Below are positions 35,636 to 44,249 of a stretch of 64,000 nucleotides of DNA, one piece after another. Every line of letters starts with the position of its first letter. The first letter of the stretch is position 1. This stretch comes from JALZKA01 sp963786495 (GTDB lineage Bacteria; Actinomycetota; Thermoleophilia; Solirubrobacterales; 70-9). Under the pieces are notes generated by a model. That model searched no databases, was not told the DNA's origin, and saw only the letters and a program-made list of their open reading frames with translations. The position numbers and the translations under genes are program-made. The stretch covers positions 496,001 to 560,000 of the forward strand of contig CAWAZL010000002.1 of NCBI GenBank assembly GCA_963786495.1, in the 5' to 3' direction.

Positions 35636-36105
35636 ACGCGTTCGGGGTAGTAGATCCGCTTCCAGGTGGCAGCTTCTCCGGTGGCATGAGCCTCTTCGGG
35701 CGGGCGATCCCAGCAGACTTCCCCCCACAGCCCGTCTGGGTCGGTGAAGCCACAGCTCAAGAGCGGGCCCAAGTCGGTTACTTGGCCTTCGCCGTCACTC
35801 GCACCTGCTTCATAGATTCGTTCGCGCAACACCCAGAAATAATCGACAGACTCCACCCGAAGAGCAAGGTGGTCGATGCGGCCGCGCTCGAAGATCGGAA
35901 GCTCCCCCTGTGGAACTTCAACGCCCGGAATCTCGAACGGGTGGAGGACGAAGCCCCCGCCCAGGTCGATGAAGGCGTGCCGGAGCCCCTCCTCTTTGAG
36001 GTCGAGCGTCGCGGACGCATCAAACACTCGCTCGTAGAAATCGATCAGGCGGTCCATATCCGCGGTCAAGGTCGCCAGGTGGTGTGCGCCGGAAGTCAGA
36101 GCCAT
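35632..36105 (-). CDS. VOC (glyoxalase/bleomycin-resistance) family protein
   Basis: This 157-residue protein has the paired beta-alpha-beta pattern of the VOC superfamily: SGAHHLATLTADMDRLIDFYERVF and later RIDHLALRVESVDYFWVLRERI, closing with FTDPDGLWGEVCW. His at HHLA and HLAL and late acidic residues are candidate metal ligands. The reaction is unknown. Its stop overlaps the stop of the convergent aldehyde dehydrogenase by four bases. Confidence 0.75.
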   Translation of the reverse strand: MALTSGAHHLATLTADMDRLIDFYERVFDASATLDLKEEGLRHAFIDLGGGFVLHPFEIPGVEVPQGELPIFERGRIDHLALRVESVDYFWVLRERIYEAGASDGEGQVTDLGPLLSCGFTDPDGLWGEVCWDRPPEEAHATGEAATWKRIYYPERV

Positions 36106-36225
36106 GGCCGGGACCCTACGTCAAGCGCGCCGAGGGCACCGGTTCGCTCTGGGCCAAAGCACCACACAACACGCTCGGCAGTTGTTGGACGTTCCGGCAT
36201 GCTCCGACTCGTCACAATCGGAGGC

Positions 36226-37692
36226 ATGTCTGAAGCCACTGAGACGCGCACGCTCCGTAACTTCATCGGCGGCGGCTGGGTAGAGGCCGCTGGGGGCGAG
36301 ACCCTCGATGATGTGAACCCCGCCACCGGCGAGGTGGCTGCGCTCGTACCTCTCTCGGGTGAGGCGGACGTGGACGCGGCCGTCAAGGCTGCCCGGGAGG
36401 CATTCCCCGCCTGGCGTGCGACGCCGCCGCAGAAGCGCGCCCGCGCCGTGATGGCTTTCCGCGAGGCGCTCTGGGCCAACCACGAGGAGATCGCGCGGCT
36501 CGTAACCGAGGACATGGGCAAGACGCTCGACGACGCCCGCGGCGAGGTGCTTCGGGGAATCGAGTCGACCGAGGCCGCGTGCGGCATCCCGCACCTCATG
36601 AAGGGCGAGAACCTCGAAGGGGTCGCGACGGGCGTCGACGTCGAGCTCGTCCGCCAGCCCGTTGGCGTGTGCGCCGCGATCACGCCGTTCAACTTCCCGG
36701 CAATGATCCCGCTGTGGTTCCTGCCCTACGCCATCGCGTGCGGCAACACCTTCATCCTCAAGCCGTCCGAGCGCGACCCGCGCCCTTCCGAGCGCATCGT
36801 CGAGCTGATCGCAGGCATCGACGAGATCCCGGCCGGCGTCGTCAACCTCGTCCACGGCGCGCGCGACGCGGTATCGGCGATTCTCGACCACTCGGACATC
36901 GACGCGGTCTCGTTCGTCGGCCAGGCGTCGACCGCGCGGATGGTCGCCGAGCGATCGGCAGCAACCGGCAAGCGGGTCCAGGCTCTTGGCGGCGCGAAGA
37001 ACTCGCTCGTCGTGATGCCCGACGCGAACCTGGACGTCTCGATCCCAGCGATCATGAGCTCGTCGTTCGGGGCAGGCGGCCAGCGCTGCCTCGCCGGCTC
37101 GGTCGCGGTCCTCGTCGGCGACGAGGCGCGCCAGGACGAGGTCCTCAATGCCATTCGAACAGCAGCGTCGGAACTCGGCGTAGGCCCCGGCGACGTCGAT
37201 GGCGTCGAGGTCTGCCCGCTGGTCGGGCCCGAGGCGCGCGAACGGATCGTGGGCGCTCTCGAGGCGGCGGACGACGTGGTCCTGGACGGGCGCGAGCTCG
37301 GCCCGGATGACGGAGGCCCCGGCCGAACGCTCATCGGCCCCTCAATCGTCGAGACGTCGGATCACGAGTCAGACCTGGCGCGAGAGGAGCTCTTCGGCCC
37401 GTTGCTGACGATCGTTCGCGCTTCCGACCTCGACGAGGCGCTCGAGTTCGTGAACGGCTCGCGTTACGGCAACGCCGGCTCGATCTTCACCACCTCGGGG
37501 GAGGCGGCGCGCAGCTATCGCTTCGGCGTCGAGGCGGGGATGATCGGCGTCAACGTGGGCGTCGCCGCGCCGGTCGCGTGGTTCCCCTTCTCCGGCTGGA
37601 AGGACTCGATCGACGGCGACCTTCACGCGAACGGCAACGACGCGGTCGAGTTCTACACGCGCAAGAAGGTCGTCACGTCGCGGTGGACCTAG
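36226..37692 (+). CDS. mmsA: CoA-acylating methylmalonate-semialdehyde dehydrogenase
   Basis: This 488-residue enzyme has the MmsA pattern: TPFNFPAMIPLWFLPYAIACGNTFILKPSERDP (in parts), SFVGQASTA, and the catalytic Cys288 in AGGQRCLAGSVAV. It converts methylmalonate semialdehyde or malonate semialdehyde to propionyl- or acetyl-CoA, in valine, beta-alanine or inositol breakdown. ATG 36226 matches the family start, but its GGAGG is only 1 nt away, so ATG 36199 is possible. It is followed 4 bp later by the CrtI-like gene. Confidence 0.88.
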   Translation: MSEATETRTLRNFIGGGWVEAAGGETLDDVNPATGEVAALVPLSGEADVDAAVKAAREAFPAWRATPPQKRARAVMAFREALWANHEEIARLVTEDMGKTLDDARGEVLRGIESTEAACGIPHLMKGENLEGVATGVDVELVRQPVGVCAAITPFNFPAMIPLWFLPYAIACGNTFILKPSERDPRPSERIVELIAGIDEIPAGVVNLVHGARDAVSAILDHSDIDAVSFVGQASTARMVAERSAATGKRVQALGGAKNSLVVMPDANLDVSIPAIMSSSFGAGGQRCLAGSVAVLVGDEARQDEVLNAIRTAASELGVGPGDVDGVEVCPLVGPEARERIVGALEAADDVVLDGRELGPDDGGPGRTLIGPSIVETSDHESDLAREELFGPLLTIVRASDLDEALEFVNGSRYGNAGSIFTTSGEAARSYRFGVEAGMIGVNVGVAAPVAWFPFSGWKDSIDGDLHANGNDAVEFYTRKKVVTSRWT

Positions 37693-37696
37693 CCGC

Positions 37697-39307
37697 GTGA
37701 ACGCTGTCGCCGAGAAGCTGGGTGAGCTGGGGCTCCCCCGCCCCGTCTCGGAGCTCGCCGCGCAAGACTGGGACGTCGTGATCGTCGGCGGCGGCCACAA
37801 CGGGCTGACAGCCGCCGCGTACTTGGCCCGCGAGGGCAAGAGCGTCCTCGTGCTCGAACGTCGCGAACGGGTCGGCGGCGCCTGCACGCTGGAGCGGCCC
37901 TTCTCCGACGAGCGCTACGTGGTTAGCCCGTGCGCCTACGTCGTCGGGGTGCTCGACGACCTCGTGATCTCCGAGCTTGGCCTCCGTGAGCGCGGCGTCG
38001 AGATCACCGTCGCCGACCCGGCCCTCTTCATCCCGTTCGACGACGGCACCGCGTTCGTCGAGTTCGACGACGAGGAGCGAACGCTTGCGGGCCTTCGCGA
38101 GCTCGGAATCTCCGAGAAGGACATCCGGGGCTTCCACGCCTACGGCGACACCTTCGACCGCGCCCGCCGCAAGCTCCGCAAGGGCGAGCGCGACGCATGG
38201 GTCGGCGACTCGCCCTCGCGCGCCGAGCTCGAGGAGATGCTGGGCGAGCAAGACCTGATCGACCTCGTCTTCGAGGCGTCGATCTCCGACGTGCTCGACG
38301 CGCACGTCGAGGACCAGCGGATCAAGGACGCGCTCTACGGCCAGGGCCTCATCGCCGCCTACGGCGGGCCCAAGGACAAGGGCACGGCGATGATCCACCT
38401 GATGCACCACATGGGCGAGCTCGGCCCGGACCGGCCGGGCGCCTGGGGCTACGTCAAGGGCGGCATGGGCATGGTCTCCTTCGCCATCTGCGAGGCCGCG
38501 ATCGAGGCGGGTGCCGAGGTTGCCTGCGGCGTTCCTGTCGCTGCGGTCCAGCCCGGCGAAGGCGTCGAGCTGGAGGATGGGACGCTCATCCGCGCACGCA
38601 GCGTGATCTCGAACGCGGACCCGAAGCGGCTCCTGGGCATGCTCGAGGCTGGTGGCTCGAACGGCGCCGTCCCCGCCGAGTTCCGCGACCGGCTCGACGC
38701 GTGGAAGGTCCGCAGCCCTGTCGTCAAGGTGAACGCCGCGCTCACCGAGCTTCCCCACTGGACCGCCGCCGGCGGCGAGACCTGGCCGGCAGCAGGCACC
38801 GTCAACTGCCGCGAAAGCCTGGACGACGCGCAGGCGGCGTTCGAGGCGTCGGCTCGCGGCGAGCTTGCGATCGGCTTCACCGAGATCTACTCGCAGACGG
38901 CCGACGACCCGACCGTCGCACCACCCGACCGCCACGTCATCTCGGTCTTCTGCCAGTACGCGCCGGCGGACAAGACGGTGGAGGACTGGGACGCGGGGCT
39001 CCGCGAGGACGCGGCCGACCAGGTCTTTTCGATGATCGAGCGCTTCGCGCCCGGCTTCAAAGATCAGGTCGTCGAGTACGAGGTGCTCGGTCCCCCTGAC
39101 ATCGAGGAGCGCATCGGCCTAACGGGCGGCTGCATCTTCCAGGGCGAGTGCTTCCCGGACCAGATGTGGGACAACCGCCTGGCCTCACGCACCCCAGTAG
39201 ACGGTCTCTACCTCTGCGGCGCAGCCACCCACCCGGGCGGCAGCGTCATCGGCCTGAACGGCCGCAACGCGGCGATGGCGCTCATCGCAGACACCGAACG
39301 TCCCTGA
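37697..39307 (+). CDS. CrtI/PYROXD2-like FAD-dependent oxidoreductase
   Basis: This 536-residue flavoprotein has the dinucleotide-binding motif VVIVGGGHNGLTAAAYLAREG and RVGGACTLE near the N-terminus, and a C-terminal FAD-contact segment (LYLCGAATHPGGSVIGLNGRNAA). It belongs to the phytoene desaturase-like (PYROXD2) group, many members of which are not carotenoid enzymes. No carotenoid genes are nearby. GTG 37697 is 4 bp after mmsA. The last codons (TERP) are encoded by the left arm of a hairpin repeat. Confidence 0.8.
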   Translation: MNAVAEKLGELGLPRPVSELAAQDWDVVIVGGGHNGLTAAAYLAREGKSVLVLERRERVGGACTLERPFSDERYVVSPCAYVVGVLDDLVISELGLRERGVEITVADPALFIPFDDGTAFVEFDDEERTLAGLRELGISEKDIRGFHAYGDTFDRARRKLRKGERDAWVGDSPSRAELEEMLGEQDLIDLVFEASISDVLDAHVEDQRIKDALYGQGLIAAYGGPKDKGTAMIHLMHHMGELGPDRPGAWGYVKGGMGMVSFAICEAAIEAGAEVACGVPVAAVQPGEGVELEDGTLIRARSVISNADPKRLLGMLEAGGSNGAVPAEFRDRLDAWKVRSPVVKVNAALTELPHWTAAGGETWPAAGTVNCRESLDDAQAAFEASARGELAIGFTEIYSQTADDPTVAPPDRHVISVFCQYAPADKTVEDWDAGLREDAADQVFSMIERFAPGFKDQVVEYEVLGPPDIEERIGLTGGCIFQGECFPDQMWDNRLASRTPVDGLYLCGAATHPGGSVIGLNGRNAAMALIADTERP

Positions 39308-39340
39308 GCTACCCCTATAGGGGTAGCTGACGGACGTTCG
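39295..39340. repeat. CGAACGTCC hairpin element, copy B
   Basis: The arms CGAACGTCCCTGAGCTACC (39295-39313) and GGTAGCTGACGGACGTTCG (39322-39340) pair at 17 of 19 positions, and the centre CTACCCCTATAGGGGTAG is a perfect palindrome. It overlaps the end of the CrtI-like gene and stops 4 bp before the convergent cupredoxin gene. Confidence 0.75.
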
Positions 39341-39344
39341 AGGG

Positions 39345-39695
39345 CTAGTTCCTCCGCCTCTTCACCTTGAGGTCCATCTCCATGTCGTCGTGGAGGATGC
39401 AGCCGAGGACGTACTTGCCCGGCTTCTTGAACTTGTGGGAGTAGACGAATCCGGTCTCCTCCGAGTTGTCCGACTCGAAGTACCTGCCTGGGCCGATCTG
39501 CTTGAAGACGTTGTGCTCGTCCTCGCCGACCCACTCGAAGTCGATCGTCGTGTCCTCCTTGATAGTGAGCGACTCGGGGTCGAAGAAATCGTCGCCAACC
39601 TCGACGGTCTTCGTGGCCTTGCCCGAAGCCGACGAGCCCGCCAAAACGATGAGAGCGATTGACACTGTCGCGAAAAGTGCGATGACACGGCGCAT
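39345..39695 (-). CDS. Secreted cupredoxin-like protein
   Basis: This 116-residue protein has a signal peptide (RRVIALFATVSIALIVLAGSSASG) and a small beta-sandwich copper domain. Candidate ligands are His in GEDEHNVF, Cys in VLGC, and His and Met in ILHDDMEM. It probably carries electrons or copper outside the membrane. It lies 17 bp downstream of a larger secreted protein that ends in another cupredoxin domain, so the two are probably made together. Confidence 0.78.
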   Translation of the reverse strand: MRRVIALFATVSIALIVLAGSSASGKATKTVEVGDDFFDPESLTIKEDTTIDFEWVGEDEHNVFKQIGPGRYFESDNSEETGFVYSHKFKKPGKYVLGCILHDDMEMDLKVKRRRN

Positions 39696-39712
39696 GGTCC
39701 TGGCCTCCCTGG

Positions 39713-41432
39713 TCAGTTGTTCTTCGGCTTGTTGACGCGAACCGAGCCCCGCATGAACGGGTGAATGCGGCAGAAGTACGTGTAGGTCTTGCCCTCCTTG
39801 GGAAGTCCCGGGGTCAAGTACTGGTTAGTGCCGGCCGTAACGCCGGAGTTGAAGAGATGGCCGTAGCCCAGCTGCCCCGAGTCGAACTTGACCGGCCCGT
39901 CGGCAAGCGGATAGCCGATGCCCGAGCCGCGGTTACAGGGCGCCTTGCAAGAGGTGATGCTGTGCCAGACCTCTTCGGTGTCATTGAGGTCCCCGTCGTT
40001 GGGACCGTCGAGGTTCGTGAAGAGGATCGGCTTGTTCGCCTTGACCAGCGGCGGGCGCATCGGCGTGGACGGAAAGTCGGGGAATGCCGAATAGCCGCCC
40101 ATCTCGTACTGGAACCCGTCGATGTCGATCCCGGCCGCCTTGACCTTGCCGTTGCTCTTCAGCTGGCGCGGATCGGCGAGCCCCAGGTCCGTATTCGCCA
40201 CTGAGTCGATGTTCTCGGGCAGCCGGCCGTGGGTGAGGATGCCGCCTACGTCGTACATCGCGGCGACCGCCGCTTCGTCGTCGAATGGATCCTTCGCCGC
40301 GGCGTCGTCGGCCTCGGAGACAGCGAGCGGCAGGATCCCCATTGACTCGTACCAAGACGCCTTCTCGACGTCGTAGGTCACGTCGATTGAAACCGTGTCC
40401 CCTTCCTTCAGCGAGATGCGCCATTCCGGCCGCGTCGCCTTCATGCTCACGTCCCAGCTGACCGCGCCGGCGGGCTCGTAGTAGTGGGCGTCCGAATGGA
40501 ACAGCGGCTTCACCTCAGACGGGTCGTTGCCGTCGACCGAGCCAGCATCGCCGCCATCGCGGGCGACCTGGAGGTCGACGCTCACGCCGCCCGGATGAAG
40601 GTGCCCCGCACCGAAGACGAGGGTGCGCCCCCCCGGAGGGACGGTCCACTCCGCCTCGTCGGACATCTTCCACTTCTCCTCGAAACCTGGATCCCCTACC
40701 GCTGCGTCCTCCACATCATCGGGGAAAACGAAGTTGCCATCGCCGTCCTCGTCGAACCCGCGCTCGGCGTCGAACACCGGGTAGACCTCAGCGAAGTCCT
40801 CCGGGCCAGAGATCCCACCTGGGTCAATGCCGGCAACGTCGAGCCACTCGATGCTGGCCTCGTTCATTGCCAGTGCCGTCCGTGCTGCTGGCGGGCACCC
40901 AGTCGATCTCCCACGTGAGGTAGACCTGCCTCCCGCCTTCGGCCGTCAGGTTGTGGATCATGTCGTTGAGGGTCCAGTTTTGGTTCCCGTTGACCCTGAT
41001 GCCGTACCCCTGCGGAAGCTTGATGTGGGTCTTCTCCTCGCCTGAGGCGAACGTGGGCTTGCCCCCCTTGATCCAAACGACGTGGTGGAGGTGCAGGTCG
41101 TAGACACTCGGCGTGATTGTCGCGCCGCCCGGAAGCACCTCGACCATGCTCGGCTCGAAGCGAGTGATGTAGCCAGGGGAGCTGAAAGCGCTCGTGCTCC
41201 CGTCGCCGTCGATCACGGCGGGGTTCGGGCACGTCTGCGCGCCTCCGAAGTTGTTCAAATTCTGTCCGGGGTGGATCGTGAGCGCCGGCGTGTGGCACGA
41301 GTACGTGGTCGCGTCGTCGTATTCAGCCGTGCCCAAGAATTCCTCGCCCGCTGACGCGAGCGCGGGCATTGCCGCGAGTCCCGCCGCGGCGATGCTGATC
41401 GAGATGAGTAGGCGGCGCCCCAAGGATTCCAT
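39713..41432 (-). CDS. Secreted copper-type protein with C-terminal cupredoxin domain, one frameshift
   Basis: The start at 41432 gives a signal peptide (LLISISIAAAGLAAMPALASA). The frame breaks near 40884 (one extra base; VPAS joins ARTALAMNEASIEW) and runs to 39713, about 570 residues in all. His-rich motifs YDLHLHHVVWI, GAGHLHPGG and HSDAHYYEPAG, plus GDTVSIDVTYD, recall the two copper sites of peptidylglycine/dopamine monooxygenase-like folds, but this is a guess from spacing and motif style. The last 100 residues form a cupredoxin domain (EEVWHSITSC, YFCRIHPFM). No confident family assignment is made. Confidence 0.6.
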
Positions 41433-41529
41433 TCCTGCCGACCCTGATGCTACCGGTCAGTCGTTGACTTGACATTTCTTCAGCGCGGGGATGCTCGCCC
41501 TATTGCTACCTGACAGAATCCGCGGCCGC

Positions 41530-42336
41530 ATGGCCGAGCCGACCCAACACTCCCTCGCCGGCTCCGGCGGAAACCTCGTCTTCTTCGAGTGGCCGAATGA
41601 GGACGCCACGTTCATCGCGCTCCTATCCCACGGCTACGGCGAGCATGCGCGACGCTACGACCACGTCGCGGACCGCCTCGTCTCAGAGGGCGCGACGGTT
41701 TACGCGCCGGACCACCTGGGCCATGGCCTCTCCGACGGCGAGCGCGCGCTCGTCGCCCGGGGCGAGATGCTCACCGCCGACCTCCATCTGGTCGCCGACA
41801 TCGCCCGGGGCGCCCACCCCGGTCTGCCGGTGGTCCTGATCGGACACTCGATGGGCGGGATCGTCGCGACCCGCTTCGCGCAGAAGCACCCAGGCGAGTT
41901 GACGGCGCTGGTCCTCTCCGGCCCAGTGATCGGCGGTAACGCCGCGATGTTCGGACTGCTTGAGATGGATCCCATCCCCGAGATCCCGATCGACCCCGCA
42001 GTCCTCTCCCGCGACCCCGAGACCGGCGTCAAGTACGCGGCCGATCCGCTCGTCTACCACGGCCCGTTTCACCGGGAGTCACTCGAGATGTTCAAGCGCT
42101 CGGTCGACGACATCGCCGCGGGCGGCTCGTTCGGCGAGCTGCCCGTGCTGTGGATGCACGGCTCAGAGGACCAGCTGGCGCCGCTTGAAGAGACCCGCGT
42201 CGCGGTCGAGAGGATCCGCGGCCCGCGCACCGAGGAGAAGGTCTACGAGGGCGCGCAGCACGAGATCTTCAACGAGACGAACCGTGAGGAGGTCCTCGAC
42301 GACACCGTCGACTTCCTCCACCGGCAACTCGGCTGA
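41530..42336 (+). CDS. Alpha/beta hydrolase, monoacylglycerol lipase type
   Basis: This 268-residue serine hydrolase has the nucleophile elbow GHSMGG, an oxyanion segment LSHGYGEHARRYD, an acidic residue in LWMHGSEDQLAP and the catalytic His in GAQHEIFNE. The HGYGEH pattern and PDHLGHGLSDG are typical of monoacylglycerol lipases and lysophospholipases. I start at ATG 41530 (MAEPTQHS); an upstream ATG at 41491 adds residues without family support. Its stop is directly adjacent to the stop of ogt. Confidence 0.85.
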   Translation: MAEPTQHSLAGSGGNLVFFEWPNEDATFIALLSHGYGEHARRYDHVADRLVSEGATVYAPDHLGHGLSDGERALVARGEMLTADLHLVADIARGAHPGLPVVLIGHSMGGIVATRFAQKHPGELTALVLSGPVIGGNAAMFGLLEMDPIPEIPIDPAVLSRDPETGVKYAADPLVYHGPFHRESLEMFKRSVDDIAAGGSFGELPVLWMHGSEDQLAPLEETRVAVERIRGPRTEEKVYEGAQHEIFNETNREEVLDDTVDFLHRQLG

Positions 42337-42864
42337 TCAGGCCAGCGTCAGCTGCTTGCCCCAGTCCTTGTCGAGCGCGGCGGTGTTGCCGTCCGTGCCC
42401 TCGAAGTCGAGTAGGGCGCGCTTGCGCGGAATGCCGCCTCCGTAGCCGGTGAGCGAGCCGTCGGCGCCGATGACGCGATGGCAGGGGACGATGACCGGCA
42501 CGGGTGTCGAGCCCACCGCGCCGCCCACACCGCGAGGGTCGAAACTCTCGCCCGTCTCCTCGGAGAGCTTGCGGGCGATCGCGCCGTAGCTCGTCGTCTC
42601 GCCGTACGGAATCTCGCGAAGAGCCGCCCAGATCCGCTGCTGGAACTCGGTGCCCTTGAGGCGGAGGTCGAGCTCGAACGTCCGGCGCTCGCCCGCGAAG
42701 TACTCATCGAGTTGAGAGATTGCCGGCGCCAGAGCGCTGGGGTCGCCCTGCGGCGGAGTCGCGAGCCGGCCAGGGAACTGGAGGGCGACGAGGTGGGAAT
42801 CGGTACCTACGAGCGTGAGGACTCCGATGGGGCTTTCGTAGCGAACTGCGTTCATTTCTTCCAT
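42337..42864 (-). CDS. ogt: Methylated-DNA--protein-cysteine methyltransferase
   Basis: This DNA repair protein takes alkyl groups from O6-alkylguanine onto its own Cys128, in VIVPCHRVIG. The DNA-binding helix FQQRIWAALREIPYGETTSYG is conserved, and the C-terminal GYGGGIPRKRALLDFEG is typical. The frame is open upstream to 43230, but that part lies antisense to the His-rich gene and is not real. ATG 42855 is an alternative start. Confidence 0.9.
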   Translation of the reverse strand: MEEMNAVRYESPIGVLTLVGTDSHLVALQFPGRLATPPQGDPSALAPAISQLDEYFAGERRTFELDLRLKGTEFQQRIWAALREIPYGETTSYGAIARKLSEETGESFDPRGVGGAVGSTPVPVIVPCHRVIGADGSLTGYGGGIPRKRALLDFEGTDGNTAALDKDWGKQLTLA

Positions 42865-42944
42865 GCTTTCGAAACGACCGGTCGCCCCTTTTTGTGAGAT
42901 CGAATCGGGGGTATCTTCCGTCGAAGACCCGAAGGAGGAAGTCA

Positions 42945-43157
42945 ATGCACGACGAGCACGACCACGAGCACGACGAGCCCCACGTACACGAGCACACACA
43001 CGGCGACGAGACCCACACCCACGCTCACTCCGACGCCGACCACGAGCACACGGAGCACGAGCACGAGCACTCACACGGCGACGAGACCCACTCGCACCCC
43101 CACGTCCACGAAGAGGGCCTCGAGGACGACCACACGCACGACCACGACGACGACTAG
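42945..43157 (+). CDS. Histidine-rich metal-binding-like small protein
   Basis: A strong ribosome site (GAAGGAGGAA) precedes ATG 42945. The 70-residue product has 24 His and about 24 Asp/Glu, almost no hydrophobic residues, and two similar units (HGDETHTHAH and HGDETHSHPHVH). It has no signal peptide or membrane helix. Such sequences bind Zn, Ni or Cu in metal-storage proteins and metallochaperones, so a metal buffer is a reasonable guess. It stands alone, divergent from ogt, and its stop overlaps the dinB stop. Confidence 0.7.
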   Translation: MHDEHDHEHDEPHVHEHTHGDETHTHAHSDADHEHTEHEHEHSHGDETHSHPHVHEEGLEDDHTHDHDDD

Positions 43158-44215
43158 GGATCGAGCAGGCTCGGAGCGTCTTCCGCCTGCGGCGACGCCT
43201 CGTCTTCGAACTTCGCGACGCGGACGCCAAGCAGGCGCACAGGGCGATCCGGCAGGTTCTCCCGAAGGAGTTCTAAAGCGACGGCGCGGATCGTCTCCGC
43301 GTCGTTTGTGAATGTCTTGATCGAGCGGTCGCGAGTAAAGGTGGCGAAGTCGTCGGTCCTTACTTTGATGCCGATCGTGCGGCCTGCTGCCTCGCGCTTC
43401 GCGAGCTCGGCAGCTAGGCGGTCGGACTGGCCGGAGATGACCTCCTCCATGCGCTCTGTATCCGTGACGTCGAAGTCGAAGGTCGTCTCAACTGAGCGCG
43501 ACTTGGCGATGCGCTCGGTGGAGACGGGCGCGTCGGAGTGGAAGTGCGCCCGGTCGTGGAGGGCGCGGCCGTGGGTCTCGCCGAAGCGCTCGATCAGGCC
43601 GGGAATCGTGCAGCGCTGGAGCTGGCCGATCGTCTTGACGCCATAGCCCTCCAGCCGCTTTGCCGTCTTGGGCCCGATGCCGGGGATCAGGCGCACGCCT
43701 TCGCCTTTGAAGCGCTCGGCCGCCTGTTCGCGGGTGAGGACGACGAAGCCTCGAGGCTTCTCGGCGTCGGAGGCCACCTTGGCCACGAGCTTGTTCGGGC
43801 CGATCCCTACTGAGGCATCGAGCCCGGTCTCGTCCCTGATGCGGCCGACCAGGTCCGACATCCGCGCGATTGGATCGCTCACCTCGGAGAGGTCGATGTA
43901 TGCCTCGTCGAGCGACAGAGGCTCGATCGGAACATCCATCTCCTCGATAAGGGCTCTTACCTCGGCCGAGCGCTCGCGGTAGTGCGCGTGGTCGACCGGA
44001 AGCCAGTGCGCGTCCGGGCACAGGCGGCGCGCCCGTGACGCGGGCATTGCCGAGCCGACGCCGAACACCCGCGCCTCATACGACGCCGTCGTAACGACCG
44101 CCCGCGGGCCTGTGCCCGACACGATCACGGGCTTTCCGACGAGCTCCGGATGCCGCTGCAGCTCGACCGACGCGTAGAACGCGTCCATGTCCAGATGCGC
44201 GATCTTCCGAGGCAC
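43154..44215 (-). CDS. dinB: DNA polymerase IV
   Basis: This Y-family translesion polymerase has 353 residues. Catalytic motifs are HLDMDAFYASVELQ near the start and LSLDEAYIDLSEV near residue 100; the helix-hairpin-helix IPGIGPKTAKRLEGYGVKTIGQL and little-finger domain follow. It copies damaged templates without proofreading. With ogt nearby there is a small DNA-repair grouping, but the genes are separated by the His-rich gene and are not one operon. Confidence 0.93.
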   Translation of the reverse strand: MPRKIAHLDMDAFYASVELQRHPELVGKPVIVSGTGPRAVVTTASYEARVFGVGSAMPASRARRLCPDAHWLPVDHAHYRERSAEVRALIEEMDVPIEPLSLDEAYIDLSEVSDPIARMSDLVGRIRDETGLDASVGIGPNKLVAKVASDAEKPRGFVVLTREQAAERFKGEGVRLIPGIGPKTAKRLEGYGVKTIGQLQRCTIPGLIERFGETHGRALHDRAHFHSDAPVSTERIAKSRSVETTFDFDVTDTERMEEVISGQSDRLAAELAKREAAGRTIGIKVRTDDFATFTRDRSIKTFTNDAETIRAVALELLRENLPDRPVRLLGVRVAKFEDEASPQAEDAPSLLDP

Positions 44216-44249
44216 CCTTCGATCGTAGGCGCCGCGACCGACGCCGCGA

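Noticed and set aside
34132..37692. A single 1186-residue reading frame joining two aldehyde dehydrogenases
   Set aside because: The frame only stays open because a one-base insertion near 35343 throws the first dehydrogenase out of frame. Its true C-terminus lies in another frame and ends at 35635, and the second enzyme has its own start near 36226. It is not a natural fusion.
42865..43230. An Arg-rich N-terminal extension of ogt
   Set aside because: This part is antisense to the histidine-rich gene, which produces low-complexity Arg/Cys/Gly runs on the other strand. The real Ogt begins near 42864.
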